Notes: a model not told the origin generated them from the letters alone. Numbered from the stretch's first letter, positions 1 to 6,454 are shown. The stretch: 9,339 nucleotides of DNA from Nitrospira sp. (GCA_025360665.1 JANYBU010000049.1:1-9339); one strand, 5' to 3'. A program made the numbers and translations.

Positions 1-187
1 CGAGCCTCCGTATCTGTATGACGCAGACTCGCCACGTCTCCGTCTTGGGAAGGCCCATAGTGCCTACGTGAAAATCGCCGAAGGCTGTAACCGGAATTGT
101 GCCTTCTGCGCGATTTTCACGTAGGCACTATGGGCCTTCCCAAGACGGAGACGTGGCGAGTCTGCGTCATACAGATACGGAGGCTCG
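1..187. repeat. Perfect long inverted repeat (fold-back) at left edge
   Basis: Bases 1-78 are the exact reverse complement of bases 110-187, leaving a 31-base loop (79-109). The pairing is still perfect at base 1, so the arm may continue beyond the window. Both arms encode the same stretch of RimO in opposite orientations, and the plus-strand copy runs on into the radical-SAM cysteine motif. The switch point sits at the hexamer GCGATT (110-115). It fits both the expected Ala-Ile codons after the third motif cysteine and the reverse complement of the Ile-Ala codons upstream. This looks like microhomology-mediated template switching or a chimeric contig end rather than a functional hairpin. The repeat is seen directly; the artefact reading is inference. 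Confidence 0.97.
2..124 (+). other. Inverted rimO fragment carrying the radical-SAM cysteine motif
   Basis: Reading from base 2 on the plus strand gives 40 residues before a TAG at 122-124. The first 26 duplicate the end of the minus-strand rimO fragment. The next 12 are new RimO sequence, EGCNRNCAFCAI, which contains the CxxxCxxC motif that binds the S-adenosylmethionine-cleaving 4Fe-4S cluster (cysteine codons begin at 86, 98 and 107). The last two residues come from the returning arm. This is not a separate gene. It is the continuation of rimO in the wrong orientation, produced by the fold-back. Confidence 0.9.
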
Positions 188-615
188 CTGATCCAGAGCC
201 GTTGCTGCCGTTTCTTCGGCGCCAGCAGATCCCGGCAAATCTCCGCGATTTTCCCGAACTCACCGGTCCCCACCACGCCGTCGAGCTCCGGTAATTGTTT
301 GAGGAGATCTCCTTGATACCGTTGCGCCAGACAGCCTGCGGCAATCAACACACGACAGGACCCGCTTTCTTTTAATTTGCCGTGCGCAATGATCGTATCG
401 ATCGACTCCTGTTTGGCCTCTTCGATGAAACCGCAGGTATTGATGATAACCACTTCGGCCTTCTTTGGATCATTGGTCAAGGCAAACCCGTCCGCCACCA
501 ACGTGCCTAACATGATTTCGGAATCGACCTGGTTTTTTGAACAACCCAGGTTGACGAAACCGATGGTGGTTTTCTTGCTGCTTGGGCGAGACGGGGTGAT
601 CAATCGTGAAGGCAT
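110..615 (-). CDS. rimO: Ribosomal protein S12 methylthiotransferase RimO, N-terminal part (truncated)
   Basis: RimO is a cytosolic radical-SAM enzyme that adds a methylthio group to a conserved aspartate of ribosomal protein S12. About 168 residues are readable here. The N-terminal UPF0004 domain is complete, with the three cysteines that hold the auxiliary 4Fe-4S cluster: C25 (GCSKNQVDSE), C61 (INTCGF) and C95 (AAGC). GCSKNQVDSE favours RimO over its relative MiaB. The radical-SAM domain should start right after SAYVKIA, but the reading meets the fold-back there and continues out of register to a stop at 64-66. The normal protein has roughly 430-460 residues, so more than half is missing. 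The ATG at 615 has no clear Shine-Dalgarno sequence. The gene is divergent from the carbonic anhydrase gene. Confidence 0.93.
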
Positions 616-622
616 AGAAAAC

Positions 623-652
623 AGTCTACGGGACGGTTGAAAAGCCTGTCAA
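623..652 (-). promoter_or_regulatory. Candidate sigma-70 promoter for rimO
   Basis: On the minus strand a perfect TTGACA -35 box (652-647) is followed after 18 bases by TAGACT (628-623), which matches four of six bases of the -10 consensus. Transcription would start at about 616, essentially at the rimO ATG (615). That implies a leaderless message, and no Shine-Dalgarno sequence precedes this ATG. Confidence 0.4.
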
Positions 653-663
653 TCAACAGCCTC

Positions 664-693
664 TTGCAGGTCGCTGGCCGATTCCCCTACAGT
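664..693 (+). promoter_or_regulatory. Weak candidate promoter for the carbonic anhydrase gene
   Basis: TTGCAG (664-669) and TACAGT (688-693) lie 18 bases apart on the plus strand. The -35 match is poor. Transcription would begin at about 700, at the ATG itself, so this would also be a leaderless start. It is reported only because the neighbouring divergent gene shows the same arrangement. Confidence 0.22.
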
Positions 694-699
694 GGGCGC

Positions 700-1239
700 A
701 TGATCCGCACATTTCAAGGTATCAAACCCACCATTCCCACGTCCTGTTTTCTCGAAGAGACCGGCATCGTCATCGGCGATGTTGTGCTCGGCGAGTACTG
801 CAGCGTTTGGTTCCATGCCGTCATTCGCGGGGACGTGCACTATATCCGGATCGGTGACCGGACCAATGTGCAGGACCTCTGTATGTTGCATGTCACTCAC
901 GATACCCATCCGCTTATCATTGGCAACGAGGTGACCATTGGCCACGGAGCGATACTCCACGGCTGCACGATTAAGGATCGGGTGCTGATCGGGATGGGAG
1001 CCATTGTGATGGATGGAGCCGTGATCGGAGAAAATTCGGTGGTGGGGGCCGGTGCGCTGGTGGTGGAAGGCATGATTGTGCCTCCGAAGAGCGTGATCCT
1101 TGGATCGCCGGGCCGTGTTCGGCGCACGGTGTCAGAAGCCGAACTCGTGTGGATTAAGGAGTCAGCGGAGAACTACGTGAAGTACGCAGGCCAGTACTTA
1201 GACAACTCATCAAAAACCAAACCCGGCTTCCAAATCTAG
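700..1239 (+). CDS. Gamma-class carbonic anhydrase family protein (CamH/YrdA-like)
   Basis: This 179-residue left-handed beta-helix protein is built from hexapeptide repeats (IGDVVLGEYC, IGNEVTIGHG, IGMGAIVMDG, IGENSVVGAG). The family forms trimers, and its active members interconvert CO2 and bicarbonate. The three metal-ligand histidines can be placed at H64 (MLHVTH), H82 (IGHG) and H87 (LHGC). The Arg and Asp of RGD (R43, D45) and Q58-D59 match conserved active-site positions of archaeal Cam. The acidic loop carrying Cam's proton-shuttle glutamate is absent: the first two histidines are only 18 residues apart. It is therefore CamH- or YrdA-like, and catalysis is not assured. The frame is open from 637, but I start at ATG 700 because MIRTFQGIKP aligns with the family N-terminus and the extra 21 residues do not. 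Confidence 0.92.
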   Translation: MIRTFQGIKPTIPTSCFLEETGIVIGDVVLGEYCSVWFHAVIRGDVHYIRIGDRTNVQDLCMLHVTHDTHPLIIGNEVTIGHGAILHGCTIKDRVLIGMGAIVMDGAVIGENSVVGAGALVVEGMIVPPKSVILGSPGRVRRTVSEAELVWIKESAENYVKYAGQYLDNSSKTKPGFQI

Positions 1240-1259
1240 CGGACTTTTTCCGCAGCCTG

Positions 1260-1967
1260 CTAGCCTCCCTTGCCGATTTGAATAAAACAGATCGGGTCGC
1301 CTACCAGTGCCGTCGGATAATAGCGTTTCCCCACCAGATAGGGCACTCGATGTCGGTGGCACCACTCGGCAATCCATACGACTTCTTCTGTGGTGGTCGT
1401 GACAAGGCCAGGCTTCGCGAGCTTTCCCATGCAACGCGCAACCAACGCACGCACGATGCGGCGCTCTGTATCAAACTTCAGAGGGTCGAGTGTGAGAGGA
1501 TTGCCTCGTCCATAAGACAGAGGCGACAGATGCGGGAACCGCTCAGGATCATTCAACACGCTGACCATCCAGAGATGATCGAATCGGCCCTTCGCGCCGG
1601 CCGCATCAACCGCATGGAACGTGAGGGGAATCGAGTGGCAGGCACGGTTGAGGGCTGCGACTTCGGCTCTCCGAAGATTATAGGGTTCCACCGTCCGACC
1701 CAGCTCCACCGTTTCCATCATCAAAGCAGGAAGTTCCGCCACCCCGGCACCAACGTAGAGACTGCGCCCGCCCCGTCCTAGTTTCCGCCTCAATACAAGG
1801 GCGACCCGACTCCCGAGACGGTCACAGAGCCCCCGCTTCGCTCGCCAGAACTCATCGCCGCCTTCATAACAGTAGACTGGTCCCAGTGCGCCATAGTCTA
1901 GACGGCCATAGACCTCGGTCACGAGACGGCGGGTTGCGGGGGCCAACCTCGTCCGACTCATCTTCAT
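1260..1967 (-). CDS. Unknown protein with a methyltransferase-like Rossmann core
   Basis: I do not recognise this 235-residue protein as a named family. It has no signal peptide or membrane segment and is rich in Arg and Leu. Residues 69-80 (SLYVGAGVAELP) followed by an acidic residue after the next strand (TVEPYN, E94) look like motif I and the ribose-binding acid of a class I SAM-dependent methyltransferase. HAVDAAG (D121) and FDHLWMVSVLND (130-140) would be the next two strands. Glycine spacing is not fully canonical, so this is fold-level inference. Its ATG (1967) overlaps the TGA of the upstream M28 peptidase gene as ATGA, indicating translational coupling. It ends 20 bases from the convergent carbonic anhydrase gene. 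Confidence 0.6.
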   Translation of the reverse strand: MKMSRTRLAPATRRLVTEVYGRLDYGALGPVYCYEGGDEFWRAKRGLCDRLGSRVALVLRRKLGRGGRSLYVGAGVAELPALMMETVELGRTVEPYNLRRAEVAALNRACHSIPLTFHAVDAAGAKGRFDHLWMVSVLNDPERFPHLSPLSYGRGNPLTLDPLKFDTERRIVRALVARCMGKLAKPGLVTTTTEEVVWIAEWCHRHRVPYLVGKRYYPTALVGDPICFIQIGKGG

Positions 1968-2839
1968 GGTCGCACTCCAGCGATCTGAATCGCAGTTGCG
2001 GTCACAGTCGCTGCCACGTTGGAGAGAAATTCGAGATTCAGTGTGTCCACGGTATCAGTCTCACGATGGTAATGCGGATTCCGGAAGTTCGCCGTATCGG
2101 TCAGCATCACGGCTGGATAGCCTGCGTCCCAGAACGAGGCATGGTCGCTGCGACGGGTGTGAGACATGGCCTCCCCTCGGCCTGGCACCACTAATGACAG
2201 GGGCTTGAGCTGGGCCGCATGCCGCCGGGCCTCCTGCTCAAGCTGACTCACCAAAGACCGGGATGCCTCGTTGCCCACAATGGCAAGAAAGTCTTCTTGG
2301 GTTGGCACCGCGATGGGTACGCCGGGTGGGGCCTGCTGCGTGCCAGCCTCGCTCCTGGCGAACCCGACACATTCCAGGATAATCGCACCGGCCAACTCAC
2401 GGCGCTCGGCTTTTAAGCGGGACGCGAATGCCTGACTCCCCAGTCGATCCTGCTCCTCGAGACAGAATGCCACGAGCCAAACAGGTCGCGCGAGAGGCCG
2501 TGCGCGGAGACGCAAAGCCACTTCGAGGAGGACCACGAGCCCACTTGCGTTATCATCCGCGCCCGGAGACCCGGACACGGTGTCGTAGTGGGCCCCGATT
2601 AGGAGTGGGGGCAACTCCTCTCCTTGTCCGGGCCAGTCCGGATACTTGGTCGCCACCACATTGCGATAGACCTTGCCCCACGCACTCATGAGCTGGGCGC
2701 TAGCGGCCCAGCCGGACTTGGCAAACTGCGTCGCTAGATAGTGTGCCGCCTTTCGAAGCGCGCGAGGACTCGTTTCAGGATGACGCTCGCCGACGAGGGC
2801 CTGAAGATGGCGGTTGATTCGGAGGCGCTGGTTCACCAC
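1964..2839 (-). CDS. M28-family zinc metallopeptidase (aminopeptidase-like)
   Basis: This 291-residue protein has the full set of di-zinc M28 ligands: H84 (GAHYDT), bridging D96 (GADDNASG), catalytic base E128 with ligand E129 (CLEEQ), E156 (LECVGF) and H258 (PHYHRETDT). The spacing H84-D96 and D96-E128/E129 matches Streptomyces griseus aminopeptidase closely. M28 enzymes usually remove N-terminal residues from peptides or hydrolyse related amides. The substrate cannot be read from the sequence. No signal peptide is visible, so it probably acts in the cytosol, unlike many secreted M28 enzymes. The start is GTG at 2839: an in-frame TAA lies only seven codons upstream, leaving no room for a longer protein. 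It follows argB by 26 bases and is coupled to the next gene by ATGA. Confidence 0.9.
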   Translation of the reverse strand: MVNQRLRINRHLQALVGERHPETSPRALRKAAHYLATQFAKSGWAASAQLMSAWGKVYRNVVATKYPDWPGQGEELPPLLIGAHYDTVSGSPGADDNASGLVVLLEVALRLRARPLARPVWLVAFCLEEQDRLGSQAFASRLKAERRELAGAIILECVGFARSEAGTQQAPPGVPIAVPTQEDFLAIVGNEASRSLVSQLEQEARRHAAQLKPLSLVVPGRGEAMSHTRRSDHASFWDAGYPAVMLTDTANFRNPHYHRETDTVDTLNLEFLSNVAATVTATAIQIAGVRP

Positions 2840-2865
2840 AACTACAGACTGACCGGATTAACCGA

Positions 2866-3762
2866 CTACGATGCGATCTCCGTCCCGATACCTTTACGCG
2901 TGAACACTTCGAGAAGAATGGCATGCGGAATTCGACCGTCGATGATATGGGCTTTGCCGACGCCGCCACCGAGCGCATCCAAACAGGCATGCACCTTGGG
3001 CAACATCCCTTCGCTGATCGTGCCCTTCTTCACCATTCGCTGCACGTCTTTGCGTGAGACCGTCGAGAGATGGCGCCCCTTCGCATCGCGAATGCCTTTC
3101 ACATCGGTCATCATTACCAGTTTCTCAGCTCCCAGCGCGGCGGCCATCGCCCCGGCCACCAGATCGGCGTTGATATTGTATGTATTCCCTTCCCGATTGG
3201 TGCCGATGGGCGCGATGACGGGAATGTAATGATCCTGCTGAAGTTTCCGCACCAGAGTGGGGTCGATAGACTGGACCTCTCCTACGAAGCCAAAATCCTC
3301 GTCCCCCTCGCCGTCATCGAGATCCTTTTCCAGACTTGCCGCCCAGGCTTTGGCCGTGAGCGGTCGAGAGAGTATGAGCCCGCCGTCCTTTCCACTCAAG
3401 CCGACCGCAAGGCCGCCATGGCGATTCAAGAGATCGACGATTTCCATGTTGATCTTGCCGGCCAGCACCATCTCCACGATTTCCATCGTAGCCTCATCTG
3501 TTACCCGCACCCCATGGCGAAACTTGGCTTCGATTCCCACGCGCTGGAGCATCTTATCGATCTGGGGTCCCCCGCCATGCACAATGACCGGGTTGAGACC
3601 CACATATTTCAAGAGCACGACATCCTGGGCGAACTTCTCTTTCAACGGCGCATCGGTCATCGCATGACCGCCATATTTGATGACAATCGTCTTGCCCTTG
3701 AACGTGCGAATGTACGGCAACGCTTCGATCAGGACGTTCGCTTTCTTAATCAGTCTGTTCAT
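2866..3762 (-). CDS. argB: Acetylglutamate kinase (ArgB)
   Basis: ArgB phosphorylates N-acetyl-L-glutamate with ATP, the second step of arginine biosynthesis. The 298-residue protein shows the amino-acid-kinase fold: IVIKYGGHAM near the N-terminus (K29, glycine loop 31-32), VIVHGGGPQI, GLSGKDGG, NINADLVAGAMAAALGAEKL and the C-terminal GRIPHAILLEVFT segment. The N-terminal helix before the first strand (residues 1-22, MNRLIKKANVLIEALPYIRT) is the extension seen in hexameric, arginine-inhibited enzymes of the Thermotoga/Pseudomonas type, so feedback inhibition by arginine is likely. The frame is open up to 3855, but those extra 31 codons are GCGAG repeat sequence. ATG 3762 is preceded by GGGAG at proper spacing and fits the family start. 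The M28 peptidase gene follows. Confidence 0.96.
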   Translation of the reverse strand: MNRLIKKANVLIEALPYIRTFKGKTIVIKYGGHAMTDAPLKEKFAQDVVLLKYVGLNPVIVHGGGPQIDKMLQRVGIEAKFRHGVRVTDEATMEIVEMVLAGKINMEIVDLLNRHGGLAVGLSGKDGGLILSRPLTAKAWAASLEKDLDDGEGDEDFGFVGEVQSIDPTLVRKLQQDHYIPVIAPIGTNREGNTYNINADLVAGAMAAALGAEKLVMMTDVKGIRDAKGRHLSTVSRKDVQRMVKKGTISEGMLPKVHACLDALGGGVGKAHIIDGRIPHAILLEVFTRKGIGTEIAS

Positions 3763-3776
3763 ATCCTGGCTCCCAT

Positions 3777-3849
3777 GGCGAGAAAAGCGCGAAAGGCGAG
3801 AAACGCGGGACGAGCAAGGTCGCTTCTCGCGCGCCTCGCGACTCTCGCC
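3777..3849. repeat. GCGAG-rich imperfect inverted repeat between xerC and argB
   Basis: The gap is filled by a run of GCGAG/CTCGC units. Arm 3777-3809 and the reverse complement of arm 3819-3849 both begin GGCGAGA and align with small gaps, so the stretch can fold into a long imperfect hairpin with a short apical loop. It ends 14 bases before the argB start and sits in the likely trmFO-xerC-argB transcript. I associate such GCGAG runs with dispersed intergenic repeats in Nitrospira genomes, but that is recollection. There is no poly-T tract on the minus strand that would make it a classical terminator. Confidence 0.65.
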
Positions 3850-3882
3850 TGACACAGAGGGTCGTCGGTAACCGTATGATCA

Positions 3883-4833
3883 TCATGGCTTGCCGTCCTT
3901 GACGGCACGTACAGTGGTCGGGCGACCGGCTCGCGGATGCGTCTTATCGTACACGGCTAGAAGTTGATCCGTCGCCAGGTGTGTATACTTTTGTGTCGTA
4001 CTCAATGAGGCATGCCCAAGCATCTCTTGAATCGATCGCAAGTCGGCCCCTTCATCGAGGAGATGAGTGGCAAAGGAGTGCCGCAATGTATGGGGACTCA
4101 CGGAACCGCCGATAAGCCGGTTCGAATAGTGGGCCACGATGCGAGCGACGCTCCGAGTCGTCAACCGTCCCCCTCGACTGTTCCGAAAGATCGGGGAAGG
4201 GGCGCGCTTCGGCGTCAGATCTCGAGAGTCCATCAGGGGCCGCTGATCCAGATATGCCTGAATGGCCCGCAGGGCCACATCTCCGATCGGCACGATGCGC
4301 TCCTTCCGACCTTTTCCTCGCAGATGGACCAGCCCCTCGGACGCACGGAGATCTTCGAGATTAATCCCTACGAGTTCACTCACGCGAGCCCCGGTCGAAT
4401 AGAGCGTCTCCAGTAACGCACAGTCTCGGAGCGACGATCCTGTTTGTCCAGCAGGAAACTCCATCAGCGCTGCTGCATCGTCCTTGGTCAAGACACGCGG
4501 AAGATGTTTCGCCTGTTTCGGCGTCCTAATGGCCTCGGTAGGATTGAGGCTGACTATGCCCTCTCGTAGCAGATAGCGATAGAAGCTACGGAGGGAGGCG
4601 AGCTTCCGGGCTATCGACGTGCTTTTCTCACGCTTGCGATCCAACCAGTGAAGATAGGCCCGAATGGACTCAGTTTTTACCGTAGTGGGAATGAGCGTGG
4701 ACAGGCCGGGATGCTCCTTCTTCATGAAGGCCTGAAACTGTCGCAGGTCCGAAGTATAGTTGCGCACTGTTTCGTGCGACGCATGACGTTCCAGCTCAAG
4801 GAACGTCATGAAAGCTCGAATCGCGTTATCCAT
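3883..4833 (-). CDS. xerC: Tyrosine recombinase XerC
   Basis: XerC acts with XerD at dif sites to resolve chromosome dimers before division. The 316-residue protein has the N-terminal SAM-like DNA-binding domain (residues 1-90) and the catalytic domain with all six residues: R150 (TGARVSEL), K174 (GKGRKER), H248 and R251 (HTLRH), H274 (GHASL) and Y283 (QKYTH). Spacing (R-K 24, R-H 23, H-Y 9) equals that of E. coli XerD. ATG 4833 is chosen because GAGGA lies nine bases upstream and the first helix needs these residues, although the start then overlaps trmFO by 28 bases. An alternative ATG at 4809 would give a four-base ATGA overlap but would clip the first helix. A trmFO neighbour is typical of housekeeping XerC, not of a phage integrase. 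Confidence 0.94.
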   Translation of the reverse strand: MDNAIRAFMTFLELERHASHETVRNYTSDLRQFQAFMKKEHPGLSTLIPTTVKTESIRAYLHWLDRKREKSTSIARKLASLRSFYRYLLREGIVSLNPTEAIRTPKQAKHLPRVLTKDDAAALMEFPAGQTGSSLRDCALLETLYSTGARVSELVGINLEDLRASEGLVHLRGKGRKERIVPIGDVALRAIQAYLDQRPLMDSRDLTPKRAPSPIFRNSRGGRLTTRSVARIVAHYSNRLIGGSVSPHTLRHSFATHLLDEGADLRSIQEMLGHASLSTTQKYTHLATDQLLAVYDKTHPRAGRPTTVRAVKDGKP

Positions 4834-6122
4834 GCAGTCAGGTCCTCAAGTGCCCGTTGTCCTGTGAGCCGTCGTTTACTTTCTTTGTCTCTCGTCGGTG
4901 TGGCAAGGGGAGGAAAGAGCCCGAAATTTGTATTCATCGGCTGAAAGTGACGAGGGTCCGTGGCCGTGATGTACGACGTCAGGCAGCCATGCGCCGTGGT
5001 GGGCGGGGGCGTGACCAACGGCAATCCTGCCAGACCACGGGCAGCGTTGATTCCTGCCAACCCTCCCATCGCGGCGGAATCCGTATAACCCTCGACGCCG
5101 ACCAGTTGTCCTGCAAAGAAGAGGGTGCCGCGTGCCTTGAACTGGAGGGTGTCGCGCAGCAGTTGGGGGGAATTGATGAAGGTGTTGCGGTGCAGGCTGC
5201 CGTAACGGAGAAACTCCGCCTGCTCAAGACCGGGAATCATGCGAAACACCCGCTTCTGTTCCCCGTAGGTCAATTTAGTCTGGAATCCCACGAGGTTGTA
5301 ACAAGATCGATGGACGTTTTCCGTCCGGAGCTGCACCACAGCATAAGATCTCAAGCCCGTCTTGGGATTCACAAGGCCCACCGGCTTTAATGGACCGAAC
5401 TGCATGGTCTGGCGGCCCCGTTCGGCCATCACCTCGATGGGGATACAACCTTCGAAATAGGCGGTCTTTTCGAATTCTTTCGGTTGCACTTTCTCCGCGG
5501 CAAGCAACGCTTCGTAAAAGGCATTGTAGGTCGCTTCGTCCATGGGGCAGTTGAGATAGTCGTCCCCGCCCTTGTCGTAACGGGATGCAAGGAAGACGAC
5601 GTCCATATTGATGGAGTCCGCATCCACGATCGGAGAGATCGCATCGTAAAAATATAAATGTTTCGTATGGGTCAATTGCGCGATGGCCTGAGACAGTTTG
5701 TCTGATGTCAGCGGCCCGGTCGCTAGAATACAGAGACAGTCTGTCGGGATCTCGGTGATCTCCTCACGCAGAATGCGAATGTTCGGGTGCTCTTCCAGCG
5801 CCTGGGTAATCTTGAGTGAAAACTGTTCGCGATCGACGGCCAGGGCCGATCCGGCCGGCACCCGTACCTCATCCGCCACCCGAATAATGAGCGAGTTGAG
5901 ACGGCGCATCTCTTCTTTCAAGATGCCGGGAGCATTCAGCGGATCCGTAGAGCCGAGCGAATTTGAACAGACCAGTTCTGCTAAACCACCGGTCTTGTGC
6001 GCTTGCGTCGTTTCTTTTGGACGCATTTCATAGAGCGTCACTTTCGCACCACGATTAGCCGCCTGCCACGCCGCTTCAGACCCGGCCAGTCCACCCCCGA
6101 TAATGACAATGTCATCGCGCAT
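4806..6122 (-). CDS. trmFO: Folate-dependent tRNA (uracil-54) methyltransferase TrmFO
   Basis: TrmFO makes m5U54 in the T-loop of tRNAs using methylenetetrahydrofolate and FAD, in place of the SAM-dependent TrmA. The 438-residue protein has the normal family length. It shows the N-terminal FAD dinucleotide-binding motif GGGLAGSEAAW (9-19) closed by E32, the TrmFO/GidA signature HKTGGLAELVCSNSLG with C52, EGCIPIE with C226 (the two functional cysteines of the Bacillus enzyme, Cys53 and Cys226), and the C-terminal FAD segment GQLVGVEGYTDSAAMGG. ATG 6122 is chosen because the family begins with the FAD strand and because a strong promoter lies just upstream (6162-6191). The frame is open to 6224, but that longer start would lie upstream of the promoter. 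Confidence 0.96.
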   Translation of the reverse strand: MRDDIVIIGGGLAGSEAAWQAANRGAKVTLYEMRPKETTQAHKTGGLAELVCSNSLGSTDPLNAPGILKEEMRRLNSLIIRVADEVRVPAGSALAVDREQFSLKITQALEEHPNIRILREEITEIPTDCLCILATGPLTSDKLSQAIAQLTHTKHLYFYDAISPIVDADSINMDVVFLASRYDKGGDDYLNCPMDEATYNAFYEALLAAEKVQPKEFEKTAYFEGCIPIEVMAERGRQTMQFGPLKPVGLVNPKTGLRSYAVVQLRTENVHRSCYNLVGFQTKLTYGEQKRVFRMIPGLEQAEFLRYGSLHRNTFINSPQLLRDTLQFKARGTLFFAGQLVGVEGYTDSAAMGGLAGINAARGLAGLPLVTPPPTTAHGCLTSYITATDPRHFQPMNTNFGLFPPLATPTRDKESKRRLTGQRALEDLTAWITRFELS

Positions 6123-6161
6123 GCGAGTAAAGTTCCGCAAAGAAAAACTGAGAGCGGTGGC

Positions 6162-6191
6162 ATTGTAGGAACCGTGTTTTGGGGATGTCAA
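6162..6191 (-). promoter_or_regulatory. Sigma-70 promoter for trmFO (and probably xerC)
   Basis: On the minus strand a perfect TTGACA (6191-6186) and TACAAT (6167-6162, five of six) are separated by 18 bases. Transcription would start near 6155, giving a leader of about 33 bases before ATG 6122. This fixes the trmFO start and probably drives xerC too. Whether argB and the genes beyond it are on the same transcript is open, because the GC-rich repeat intervenes. Confidence 0.75.
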
Positions 6192-6226
6192 GGCGACTTC
6201 GCTGCGCCTGACGCATGGCGTCACGG

Positions 6227-6256
6227 TTGATCCGATTTATGACCTCATGCTAAGCT
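6227..6256 (+). promoter_or_regulatory. Candidate promoter for tRNA-Val
   Basis: TTGATC (6227-6232) is followed after 18 bases by TAAGCT (6251-6256). That -10 is preceded by TGC, an extended -10 element that could offset the weak hexamer. Transcription would begin at about 6263, five bases before the mature tRNA. Confidence 0.4.
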
Positions 6257-6267
6257 TCGTCACATAT

Positions 6268-6342
6268 AGGCGATTAGCTCAGGGGTAGAGCGCTTCCTTC
6301 ACACGGAAGAGGCCACTGGTTCGATACCAGTATCGCCTACCA
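6268..6342 (+). tRNA. tRNA-Val (anticodon CAC)
   Basis: A full cloverleaf can be drawn. The acceptor stem pairs AGGCGAT (6268-6274) with ATCGCCT (6332-6338). The D stem is GCTC/GAGC. The anticodon stem CTTCC/GGAAG encloses loop TTCACAC with anticodon CAC at 6300-6302, which reads GUG valine codons. The T stem ACTGG/CCAGT encloses TTCGATA. The discriminator base is A, and the CCA end is encoded in the DNA (6340-6342). The first pair is A-U rather than the usual G-C, a minor oddity. U54 of this T-loop is the kind of base modified by the TrmFO encoded next door. Confidence 0.97.
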
Positions 6343-6425
6343 TGTTTTCGACCTCCCCCTTCCCGATCCATACGCCCTCGCCTAAACTGACGGTTTTCAT
6401 GATGTTGCCTGAACCACTCCAATCC

Positions 6426-6454
6426 TGGACAGAACCCTGGAGGTCGGCTACACT
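6426..6454 (+). promoter_or_regulatory. Candidate promoter for the small lipoprotein gene
   Basis: TGGACA (6426-6431, five of six) and TACACT (6449-6454) are spaced by 17 bases. Transcription would start near 6461, leaving a leader of about 49 bases before ATG 6510. The rest of the 167-base gap between the tRNA and this gene (6343-6509) shows nothing else I can support. Confidence 0.55.

Noticed and set aside
1239..1253. Small hairpin GCGGA-CTTTT-TCCGC between the convergent carbonic anhydrase and unknown genes
   Set aside because: The stem has only five base pairs and the T run is in the loop instead of after the stem, so it is too weak to call a terminator.
3070..3852. Long open frame of 260 codons on the plus strand opposite argB
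   Set aside because: It is the antisense shadow of argB in GC-rich DNA. The argB frame carries all the family motifs, and the antisense product resembles nothing known.
3883..4833. Tyrosine recombinase near a tRNA gene, as in an integrated element
   Set aside because: The protein is XerC by catalytic spacing and by its trmFO neighbour. The tRNA is on the far side of trmFO, its 3' end is not duplicated anywhere in the window, and no phage or cargo genes are present.
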